Part shown: positions 7,129 to 13,020 of the stretch, one piece after another
How positions within the stretch are numbered: position 1 is the stretch's first letter
How the letters are laid out: each line of letters begins with the position of its first letter
Assembly: GCA_016291725.1 (NCBI GenBank)
Contig: JAEEYJ010000083.1
Location: forward strand, 1 to 14,131
Length of the DNA stretch: 14,131 nucleotides
Source of the DNA: Solobacterium sp.
GTDB taxonomy: Bacteria; Bacillota_I; Bacilli_A; Erysipelotrichales; Erysipelotrichaceae
Direction of reading: 5' to 3'
Notes under the pieces: model-generated
What the model was told of the DNA's origin: nothing
The model's database searches: none
What the model saw: only the letters and a program-made list of their open reading frames with translations
Made by a program: the position numbers and the translations under genes

Positions 7129-7850
7129 CAGCGCTGCCTCCTTTCCGCATCATCACCGATGACGCTCAGGGCATAGATGGCCGCTGTCTCCGCCCGCAGG
7201 ATCCGGCTGCCGAAGCTGACCGTGCGGTATCCCGCAGCTTCCAGTTCTTCGATCTCCTTGGCGGAAAACCCGCCTTCCGGACCGATGACCACTGTTGTAT
7301 CATTCCCCTGCAGTGCCTCTCCCAGCATCGGCTTCTCTCCGAATACATTCTCGTAGCCGACAAAGCCGTCCGTGCTCAGATACTGTCCGAGTTCCCTGAT
7401 ATCCACGGTCGGTTCCAGAACAGGCACCCGGTTGCGCTTGCACTGGTTGGAGGCTTCTTCCAGAATGCTCTGCCAGCGCTGTACCTGGCGTTCACTGCGC
7501 TCCTTCTTTTCCTTCACCACACAGCGGGAGGACACAAAAGGTACGATCCTGGACGCACCGAGCTCTGCAGCCTTCTGCAGGACCAGTTCCATCTTCTCAC
7601 GCCGGATCAGTGCCATGCAGAGTGTTACGCGCACCGGGAGTTCATTCTTCCGGGGATCCTCGCGGAGCACTTCTGCAGCGAACTCCTTCCCGTCCTTGAA
7701 ACCAAGCGCATACCATGCCCTGCCGTTGTATATCAGACGGATCTCTTCATGATCCAGATGAAGTACGTTCAGCGCATGGTGTGCCTGATCCCTGTCCAGG
7801 TACACCGTTTCACCGGGATGCAGCTCATGATCGCACAGATACTGATGCAT
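7128..7850 (-). CDS. rsmE: RsmE, 16S rRNA m3U1498 methyltransferase
   Basis: RsmE is a SPOUT-class, SAM-dependent enzyme that methylates N3 of U1498 in 16S rRNA. From the ATG at 7850 the product has 240 residues, the normal length. It has an N-terminal PUA-like region (AHHALNVLHL at 26-35 from this start) and the SPOUT knot motifs VVIGPEGGFS and LGSRILRAETAA-like text, here FGSRILRAETAA. The ATG gives the family N-terminus MHQYLCDHELHPGE; an in-frame GTG nine bases upstream (7859) is an alternative. Neither has a Shine-Dalgarno at useful distance. The nearest good one, AAAGGA, is spaced for an out-of-frame ATG at 7873. First gene of rsmE-mtaB-murE-deoC. Confidence 0.94.
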   Translation of the reverse strand: MHQYLCDHELHPGETVYLDRDQAHHALNVLHLDHEEIRLIYNGRAWYALGFKDGKEFAAEVLREDPRKNELPVRVTLCMALIRREKMELVLQKAAELGASRIVPFVSSRCVVKEKKERSERQVQRWQSILEEASNQCKRNRVPVLEPTVDIRELGQYLSTDGFVGYENVFGEKPMLGEALQGNDTTVVIGPEGGFSAKEIEELEAAGYRTVSFGSRILRAETAAIYALSVIGDDAERRQR

Positions 7851-7873
7851 AACATACACAGAAAGACGAGCAT
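7769..7873 (-). other. Short overlapping reading frame in the rsmE leader (possible leader peptide)
   Basis: An ATG at 7873 lies 8 nt after AAAGGA, in a purine-rich leader (GGAGAAGGAGAAAGG), and opens 34 codons that end out of frame inside rsmE. The peptide begins MLVFLCMLCISICAIMSC and is rich in cysteine and hydrophobic residues. No family is recognised. It may be a translated leader that sets rsmE initiation, or an incidental frame that borrows the rsmE ribosome-binding region. Only the initiation signal supports it. Confidence 0.3.
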
Positions 7874-7934
7874 TGCCGTCTTCCTTTCTCCTTCTCCTGA
7901 CCGGTCCATCTGCTGAAGACCGGACTCTTTCAAT

Positions 7935-7964
7935 AATATATCATTCTGCGCATAGCGGTGCAAA
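7935..7964 (-). promoter_or_regulatory. Probable promoter of the rsmE-mtaB-murE-deoC operon
   Basis: On the minus strand TTTGCA (7964-7959) and TATATT (7940-7935) are 18 bp apart. The predicted start is near 7928, giving a leader of about 78 nt before the rsmE ATG. Its -35 overlaps the -35 zone of the divergent plus-strand promoter. A GTGCA / TGCAC inverted repeat (7958-7962 and 7973-7977) lies in the shared region. Confidence 0.45.
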
Positions 7965-7985
7965 CAGCCGTCTGCACGCTATAAT
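7957..7985 (+). promoter_or_regulatory. Probable promoter of the glutamine amidotransferase gene
   Basis: A perfect TATAAT lies at 7980-7985; the hexamer 17 bp upstream (GGTGCA, 7957-7962) is a poor -35. Start is expected near 7992, leaving a leader of about 14 nt that contains the ACGGAG ribosome-binding site. It is back-to-back with the rsmE promoter. Confidence 0.5.
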
Positions 7986-8005
7986 AGAGAAAACGGAGAA
8001 CAACT

Positions 8006-8728
8006 ATGAAACGAATGATGATTGCAATTACACCGCGCTTTTCCATCAATCCCCTCGGCATGGAGGTCTACCAGGATCTGTACACCTATTTCAATTTAGT
8101 AAGAAGAGAAGATACTCTTCCTGTTATGATGCCCATCTGCAGTGAAGAGGAAGCGGCTGCAGCCGCTGAACTGTGCACCGGTCTGATCATCACCGGCGGC
8201 GAAGATCTGGATCCAGCCATGTACGGAGAAGAGAACACGGACTGTTCCCTGACAGATCCCCGCATTGATGCGACCGATCTTTATCTGTACAAAGCATTCC
8301 GCGCCCTCGGCAAACCGGTACTCGGCATCTGCAGAGGCCATCAGCTCATTGCGGTTGCCGAAGGCGGTACCCTGATGCAGGATATCCATAAATACAACCC
8401 TTCCTTCCACAATCACAACCAGTTCAAGGACCCGAGCATTCCTGTCAACGGCTTCCTGCATGACTGCACCTTCGTGGAAGGCACGCGCCTCTACAGCGTC
8501 TTCGGTGAACGTGCGCCGGTCAGCAGTTCCCATCATCAGGCAGTAAAAAAAGCCCCGGAGGGCTGGACCATCAGTGCCTGGTCCGATGATGGACTGATTG
8601 AAGGCATGGAGAAGGACAACGTCATCGCTGTCCAGTGGCATCCGGAGCGCATCCAGCAGGATGAGCGCCAGAGAGCATTGGGCGAGATGTTCCTGGAAGA
8701 CTGCCGTGCTTATCTGAGAAGACCGTAA
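8006..8728 (+). CDS. Class I glutamine amidotransferase, gamma-glutamyl-GABA hydrolase-like (peptidase C26)
   Basis: Members of this family, such as PuuD, hydrolyse gamma-glutamyl amide bonds, for example in gamma-glutamyl-GABA during putrescine breakdown. The substrate here is unknown. The 240-residue product is close to the usual length. It has IITGGEDLDP at 61-70, the nucleophile elbow GICRGHQ (C109) at 107-113, and the catalytic HPE at 212-214 (H212, E214). SSHHQAV at 174-180 is also typical. ACGGAG lies 7 nt before the ATG. No other putrescine or polyamine genes are nearby, so a specific role cannot be assigned. The gene is transcribed against its left neighbours, and its 3' end overlaps the convergent HAD gene by 19 bp. 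Confidence 0.88.
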   Translation: MKRMMIAITPRFSINPLGMEVYQDLYTYFNLVRREDTLPVMMPICSEEEAAAAAELCTGLIITGGEDLDPAMYGEENTDCSLTDPRIDATDLYLYKAFRALGKPVLGICRGHQLIAVAEGGTLMQDIHKYNPSFHNHNQFKDPSIPVNGFLHDCTFVEGTRLYSVFGERAPVSSSHHQAVKKAPEGWTISAWSDDGLIEGMEKDNVIAVQWHPERIQQDERQRALGEMFLEDCRAYLRRP

Positions 8729-9468
8729 AGATCCACGACAACATAGGAAGGACGGACGGATTCTTCGAAGAGATCCTCTTCCATGGAAGCCGGTACATAG
8801 ACCGTCGTCATGCCTGCATCATTGCCGCATTTGATTTCGCGCTGCAGGTCACTGCCGACCAGTACTGCCCGGTCCATTGTCGTACTGAGCCAGTTGACGG
8901 CTCCCTTCACCATGAACGGAGAAGGAAAGCATACCTGGGCAGCCTTCTTTCCGGAAGCGTATTCCAGCAGCCTGACAAACGATCCTGCCCCGACAGCGGG
9001 ACCGTTTTTCGTTTCCCGGTACGGACGCATATCCGTCGCAATCAGCTGGGCGCCGCCGCGCAGCAGCCTCAGTGCATAATTGAAATCATTGATCTCTGCT
9101 TCCCGGTCATAGCCTACGAACACCCAGTCCGCACGGTCCGTATCCAGGGAGAATCCTGCCTCCCTGAGCGTTGAGCGCAGGCCTGCACTGCCGATGACGC
9201 CGGCATTACGGTGTCCCGGGGTCATTTCAGTGATACGGTCCGTGGCGGCAAGCACACTGGTATAAATATCATCCTTGGTGATAAAGGAAAGCCCTTGATC
9301 AATGTACAGGACAGCCTGATCCTCGCGGGTACGTACCGTATCTTCGCTCAGTATGACAAACGAACAGTCATTGTCATGAAGAAAGCGCAGGAAGACTGCA
9401 GCGTCCTTCCGCAGGGTTCCTCCCTTCCACAGGCAGCTTTCACAGATCAGCCAGGTATCACTCAGCAT
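8710..9468 (-). CDS. HAD-IIA (NagD-like) family protein with degenerate catalytic motifs
   Basis: The 252-residue protein aligns along its length with the NagD/HAD-IIA phosphatase fold: NGPAVGAGSFVRLLEYASGKK at 155-175 region, PSPFM at 182-186, and CGNDAGMTTVYV at 214-225. The catalytic motifs do not hold. Motif I, normally DxDGT, reads LICESCLWKGG at 7-17, with no aspartate nucleophile. The lysine normally seen before PSP is F181. The motif IV aspartate of VGD is S206. It therefore looks like a pseudo-phosphatase that may bind a ligand or partner. The ATG at 9468 is preferred over one at 9489 because it puts LICES in the motif I position and lies 6 nt after a perfect TATAAT. Its neighbour, a divergent phosphoesterase, is also degenerate. 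Confidence 0.82.
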   Translation of the reverse strand: MLSDTWLICESCLWKGGTLRKDAAVFLRFLHDNDCSFVILSEDTVRTREDQAVLYIDQGLSFITKDDIYTSVLAATDRITEMTPGHRNAGVIGSAGLRSTLREAGFSLDTDRADWVFVGYDREAEINDFNYALRLLRGGAQLIATDMRPYRETKNGPAVGAGSFVRLLEYASGKKAAQVCFPSPFMVKGAVNWLSTTMDRAVLVGSDLQREIKCGNDAGMTTVYVPASMEEDLFEESVRPSYVVVDLYGLLR

Positions 9469-9480
9469 ACCGTGATTATA
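9469..9480 (-). promoter_or_regulatory. Candidate leaderless promoter of the HAD-like gene (extended -10)
   Basis: TATAAT is read on the minus strand at 9480-9475, preceded by TGG as an extended -10. The ATG at 9468 begins after six bases, so +1 falls on the initiator A. No ribosome-binding site can fit and no -35 is evident. The arrangement is identical to that of ybeY in this window. Confidence 0.55.
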
Positions 9481-9505
9481 CCATACCAAGGATGGTTGGA
9501 TGTGC

Positions 9506-9511
9506 TATCAT
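9506..9511 (+). promoter_or_regulatory. Possible -10 of the metallophosphoesterase gene
   Basis: TATCAT preceded by TGC forms an extended -10. It predicts a start near 9518, only about 3 nt before the ATG at 9521. AGGA abuts the ATG and is too close for normal use. No -35 is evident. If real, this mRNA is also nearly leaderless. Confidence 0.35.
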
Positions 9512-9520
9512 TAAACAGGA

Positions 9521-10384
9521 ATGAAGATCTGGCATAAAATACTGATCGTTCTGAGCATACTGGCATTCTTCTGCGGCGTACTGCTGTACGACGCCTTTTA
9601 TACGGCGCCGCGGCGCTTTGTTGTCCGTACCGAGACCATTTCCTCCATGTATATCCCGGTATCCATGGACAATGTGGATGTTCTGTTCTTCAGTGATCTG
9701 GACTACGGACAGTTCATGGATGAGGAGCGGATGGACAAGCTGGTGGAGACCATCAATGAAGTCGCTCCGGATGTGGTCATCTTCGGCGGCGACGTATTCG
9801 ACGAAACCGTCGGTCCGCAGGATACCGAGAAGCTGAATGCCGTATCGGAACGCTTGGCACAGATCAAGGCACCGCTCGGCAAGTTTGCCATCCTCGGTGA
9901 TACGGACAATACACCTGAAATGCGCCGGCCGGTGGAGGAAGTACTGTATCTGGGCGATTTCGAGATCATCGACAACCGCAGCCAGTCCATACACAACGAC
10001 AGTGGAGAAGCCATTGCCATCGTCGGCATAGAGAACGGTGTAAACGGATATTCGGACATTACCGGTTCCTTTGCGAACATCTCTCCTTTGATCTTTTCGA
10101 TCGTAGTCTGCCATACTCCGGATACCGCAGTCTATGTGCCGGCCGACCTGACCAAGTACATGCTGGCAGGCCACAGCCACGGCGGCCAGGTATACTGGAT
10201 CTTCGGATCACTGCTGAACTATGACGGTGCGCTGCAGTACTTCCGGGGAAAGCACATCTTAGACGGCCGGTTCACGCTGGACATCTCCACCGGAACAGGT
10301 ACAAGGGAACGGGACATCCGCTTCCTGAGCAATGCAGAAGTGGTGGTCTATCATCTGGAGCATAAAGCCATAACGGATCAGTGA
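9521..10384 (+). CDS. Membrane-anchored metallophosphoesterase (YkuE/YaeI-like) with altered metal ligands
   Basis: The 287-residue protein starts with an uncleaved-looking membrane segment (residues about 7-24) followed by a calcineurin-like phosphoesterase domain, probably outside the membrane. Family motifs in order: SDLDYG at 58-63 where SDLHxG is usual, GGDVFD at 89-94, GDTD at 126-129 where GNHD is usual, VVCHTP at 195-200, and GHSHGGQV at 217-224. A C-terminal GTGTRERDIRF at 258-268 matches the end of the domain. Two metal ligands are thus changed to aspartate (H61D, N127D in family terms) and the catalytic histidine is T128. The rest of the site (D59, D91, H198, H218, H220) is present, so altered metal use or a non-catalytic role is possible. 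It diverges from the HAD-like gene across 52 bp and ends in a strong terminator. Confidence 0.85.
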   Translation: MKIWHKILIVLSILAFFCGVLLYDAFYTAPRRFVVRTETISSMYIPVSMDNVDVLFFSDLDYGQFMDEERMDKLVETINEVAPDVVIFGGDVFDETVGPQDTEKLNAVSERLAQIKAPLGKFAILGDTDNTPEMRRPVEEVLYLGDFEIIDNRSQSIHNDSGEAIAIVGIENGVNGYSDITGSFANISPLIFSIVVCHTPDTAVYVPADLTKYMLAGHSHGGQVYWIFGSLLNYDGALQYFRGKHILDGRFTLDISTGTGTRERDIRFLSNAEVVVYHLEHKAITDQ

Positions 10385-10401
10385 AATCACTGATCCTTTT
10401 T
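10375..10401 (+). terminator. Strong intrinsic terminator with the phosphoesterase stop codon inside the stem
   Basis: A perfect 9-bp stem GGATCAGTG / CACTGATCC closes an AAAT loop and is followed by TTTTT. The TGA stop (10382-10384) lies across the left arm and loop. The protein's final residues are therefore encoded by the terminator itself. Confidence 0.85.
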
Positions 10402-10416
10402 ATTATAGGGAGTATT

Positions 10417-10516
10417 CTGCTCACCTTCGGTCAGGTAAAAGAAAAGCGGTTTCCCGCTTTTTCAGAGTATTCTCTTCAGTTTCTTTGCGTACTTGTATCT
10501 GTCCGAAGGTGAGCAG
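10417..10516. repeat. 18-nt inverted repeat (17/18) around the small-gene terminator
   Basis: The arm at 10417-10434 (CTGCTCACCTTCGGTCAG) is the reverse complement of 10499-10516 except at one base; 14 consecutive bases match perfectly. The right arm lies inside the coding end of the small unknown gene, and the left arm lies in intergenic DNA. The 64-nt interval contains that gene's last codons and the terminator hairpin at 10442-10461. In readthrough RNA from either strand this would form a long closing stem. Confidence 0.75.
10442..10461 (-). terminator. Terminator of the ezrA-desulfurase-thiI-small gene unit, possibly bidirectional
   Basis: An 8-bp perfect stem AAAAGCGG / CCGCTTTT has a GAAA tetraloop on the minus strand. 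It begins directly after the TGA of the small gene and is followed by CTTTT. The plus strand also ends its stem in Ts, so it could back up the phosphoesterase terminator from the other side. Confidence 0.75.
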
Positions 10517-10701
10517 TTTGCCAGCAGTGTCAGCCTTTCGTAGATCTTCAGTTTCTTTCCGGTACTGTATGCATCATTGACTTCCACCATGCGTACAATG
10601 ATGTTCAGACTGTCCAGAAACTCACTCTCCGATTGGTTCATCCCCTGCTGGAAGATTTCTTCGAACCGGTCCGCAACATTCTTGTCTTTACCACCGAACA
10701 T
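10462..10701 (-). CDS. Small conserved-looking protein of unknown function downstream of thiI
   Basis: I do not recognise this 79-residue protein. It starts MFGGKDKNVADRFEEIFQQG, is highly charged and probably all-helical, has no membrane segment or signal peptide, and ends in a basic stretch KYAKKLKRIL. The ATG at 10701 lies 2 nt after the thiI stop. The upstream GAGGAGG is about 13 nt away, a long but workable spacing, so coupling to thiI is likely. Extending the frame upstream to 10770 would run inside thiI and is less likely. The position directly after thiI, before the shared terminator, supports a real gene co-transcribed with the thiolation genes. A role in sulfur transfer or division is only suggested by context. 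Confidence 0.7.
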   Translation of the reverse strand: MFGGKDKNVADRFEEIFQQGMNQSESEFLDSLNIIVRMVEVNDAYSTGKKLKIYERLTLLANCSPSDRYKYAKKLKRIL

Positions 10702-10703
10702 AT

Positions 10704-11894
10704 TTACAGGAAATCCTCCTCTTCCTTGCTGTCTGGATACATCGTAATGGTCTCTGTATCCACCAGGCATTCCTGGATCAGGGCCTGGTAATCAAAACGG
10801 GCTTCGTAGCTTTCTGCTTTTTCAATGGACGGCCTGGTCACCGGGTTCTTCGGATCGAAGATGGTGCAGCAGTCCTGGTACGGCAGAATGGATGTTTCAT
10901 AGGTGCCGATCTGTCCGGCAATGCGGATGATCTCCAGCTTATCCATGCAGACAAGAGGCCGGAGCACCGGCATATGAACAACATCATTGATGCATACCAT
11001 GGATTCCAGTGTCTGGGACGCAACCTGTCCGATGCTTTCACCGGTTGCGATAGCCAGGCAGCCGTGCCTCCGGGCGGTCTCTTCCGCGATCCGGAACATC
11101 ATCCTGCGCATCAGGGTTACAGCGTAAGGGTCACCGGCTGTCTCGTAGATCTTCAGCTGCAGATCCGTGAAATTCACTACATGAACCCGCATGCTGCCCT
11201 GATGGATACTGACAATGGAAGCCAGGTCCAGTACCTTCTGCCGGGCGTTTTCAGACGTATACGGCGGGGATGCGAAGTGTATGGCTTCTACCTTCAGACC
11301 GCGCTTCATGAGCTCGTATGCCGCTACCGGTGAATCAATGCCGCCTGACAGCAGCAGCAGTACTTTCCCGTTGATTCCTGCCGGATAGCCGCCGGCGCCG
11401 GGAATCTTTTCCGATGTCAGATACGTGTCATATTCCCGCACTTCAATGCGGATCTCGAAATCGGGATGATGGACATCCACCTTATGGTCGGTATTGCGCA
11501 GGATCTCACCGGCTACTGTACGGTTGATCGTATCGCTGTTCATCGGGAAGCTCTTGTCATGCCGGCGGGCAATCACCTTGAAGGTGCTCCCCTTCGCTTC
11601 CTGTGCCATGCGCAGCGCTGTTTTCTTGATCTCTTCGATATCCGACGGCACTTTCTCCGTAAAGGAGAAGGAACTGATGCCGAACACTTTCTGCAGGCGC
11701 TCCTTGATTACAGCCGGATCGGCTCCGTTGAGCTTGATATAGATCCTGTCATAGGTCCTCTGGTATTCCAGATTCTCCTGATCCTTGAGGATCCACCGGA
11801 TATTCTTATCCAGCTTACGGATGAAATCCTTCCGGTTCTTTCCTTTCGTGCTCAGTTCGCCGTAGCGGATGAGTACTGTATCATAATCAGCCAT
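10704..11894 (-). CDS. thiI: ThiI, tRNA 4-thiouridine synthase / sulfurtransferase
   Basis: ThiI adenylates and thiolates U8 of tRNA and in many bacteria also supplies sulfur for the thiamine thiazole. The 396-residue protein has an N-terminal ferredoxin-like region, a THUMP RNA-binding domain (roughly residues 60-160) and a PP-loop domain with LSGGIDSP at 182-189. A CC pair at 342-343 (in YQDCCTIF) is the usual late cysteine of the family. It has no C-terminal rhodanese domain, as in Bacillus, so sulfur probably comes straight from the dedicated desulfurase next door. AAGGAGGT lies about 11 nt before the ATG, and the start overlaps the desulfurase stop by 8 nt. Confidence 0.96.
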   Translation of the reverse strand: MADYDTVLIRYGELSTKGKNRKDFIRKLDKNIRWILKDQENLEYQRTYDRIYIKLNGADPAVIKERLQKVFGISSFSFTEKVPSDIEEIKKTALRMAQEAKGSTFKVIARRHDKSFPMNSDTINRTVAGEILRNTDHKVDVHHPDFEIRIEVREYDTYLTSEKIPGAGGYPAGINGKVLLLLSGGIDSPVAAYELMKRGLKVEAIHFASPPYTSENARQKVLDLASIVSIHQGSMRVHVVNFTDLQLKIYETAGDPYAVTLMRRMMFRIAEETARRHGCLAIATGESIGQVASQTLESMVCINDVVHMPVLRPLVCMDKLEIIRIAGQIGTYETSILPYQDCCTIFDPKNPVTRPSIEKAESYEARFDYQALIQECLVDTETITMYPDSKEEEDFL

Positions 11895-13020
11895 AGTTCT
11901 TTATGACCTCCTTCAGACTGGCCAGGAAGCGGTCAGCCTCTTCCATCGTGTTCTGCCTTGAGAAACTCAGCCGGATACAGCTGGATGCCCTGGCGTCGCT
12001 CATTCCCATCGCCTTGAGCACATAGCTTGTCTTCGCCGACCGGCTGTGGCAGGTGCTGCGTGCGGATACCATGAACCCTTCCCGGTTCAGGGCATTCTGC
12101 ATAACTTCGCTCGGTATGCCTTCATAGGAGAAGTTCAGGATGGACGGTATTCCGTCCGCCGGGCTGTTGATCTCTATTCCTTCCATCTGCTCCAGACCCT
12201 TTTTTGTATAGTCATGAAGTGTCTGGATATGCTCACTGTATTTCGCTTCGTTCTCCAGGGCAAGCCGCAGGGTTCTGGCGAAGACCATGTCTGCCGCGGC
12301 GTTGCTGGTGCCGCCGCGCAGCCCGCCTTCCTGTTCACCGCCGCAGATCAAGGGTTCCAGGGGTACATGGATCCGGCGGATCAGAAGACCGCTTCCCTTC
12401 AGTCCTTCCAGTTTGTGCGCAGATGCTGTTGCCAGATCGATATGCTTCAGATCCACCGGAATCTTGCCCAGGGACTGTGTCAGATCGGAATGGAAATATG
12501 CATGGCTCTCTTTTTTTACGATTTCCTTGATTTCGTCGATCGGGTTGACGGAACCGGTTTCATTGTTCACATGCATGATGGAGACGAGTGCTGTATCTTC
12601 CCGCAGACTGCGGCGTACATCTTCCGGACGCACTTTTCCTTCCAGCGTCACCGGAAGATACGTTACCCGGTAGCCGAACAAGCGTTCCAGCTGATCACAG
12701 CAGTTCATGATGCTTGCGTGCTCTATCGACGACACAATGATGTGCTTCTTCTGCGGCTGTGCAAAGCATACGCCCTTTACTGCCGTGGAATTTGATTCAC
12801 TGGATCCCCCGGTAAAGATGACCTCCTCTGCCCGAACGCCTAAAAGTCCGGCTATTGCAGACCGGGCTTTTTCCATGTTTCTGTTGATTTTTGCGCCTTC
12901 ATCGTAGAGGGATTCACTGTTGGCATACTGTGTCTGCAGCAGATCCATGTATGCCTTCAGTACCTCCGGATGAATATCTGTCGTGCTGGAACTGTCGAAA
13001 TAGACTCTATTCTTCAGCAC
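11887..13020 (-). CDS. iscS: Cysteine desulfurase (NifS/IscS family), ThiI partner
   Basis: A PLP enzyme that takes sulfur from cysteine as a protein persulfide. The 377-residue product has H101 in SSIEHAS, D179 and Q182 in FHSDLTQSLGK, the PLP lysine K203 in SAHK, and the catalytic cysteine C324 in SARSTCHS. The start is GTG at 13020, with AAGGAG 10 nt upstream; no in-frame ATG fits, and the frame is closed by a stop just above. It overlaps ezrA by 14 nt and thiI by 8 nt. The order ezrA-desulfurase-thiI equals the B. subtilis ezrA-nifZ-thiI locus, so this is most likely the ThiI-dedicated desulfurase rather than the general iron-sulfur enzyme. No IscU or other iron-sulfur gene is adjacent. 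Confidence 0.94.
   Translation of the reverse strand: MLKNRVYFDSSSTTDIHPEVLKAYMDLLQTQYANSESLYDEGAKINRNMEKARSAIAGLLGVRAEEVIFTGGSSESNSTAVKGVCFAQPQKKHIIVSSIEHASIMNCCDQLERLFGYRVTYLPVTLEGKVRPEDVRRSLREDTALVSIMHVNNETGSVNPIDEIKEIVKKESHAYFHSDLTQSLGKIPVDLKHIDLATASAHKLEGLKGSGLLIRRIHVPLEPLICGGEQEGGLRGGTSNAAADMVFARTLRLALENEAKYSEHIQTLHDYTKKGLEQMEGIEINSPADGIPSILNFSYEGIPSEVMQNALNREGFMVSARSTCHSRSAKTSYVLKAMGMSDARASSCIRLSFSRQNTMEEADRFLASLKEVIKNYG

Noticed and set aside
5752..7176. 474-codon plus-strand open frame opposite mtaB/murE
   Set aside because: It lies antisense to two clear genes with intact motifs, shows no family motif and has a composition typical of antisense of coding DNA (histidine, cysteine and arginine rich).
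9481..9500. Short symmetric words (CCAT/ATGG, ACCA/TGGT) between the two degenerate phosphatase genes as an operator
   Set aside because: Arms of 4 bases with different centres; not above chance.
12046..12795. 249-codon plus-strand open frame opposite the desulfurase
   Set aside because: Antisense shadow; cysteine/histidine-rich composition and no motif.
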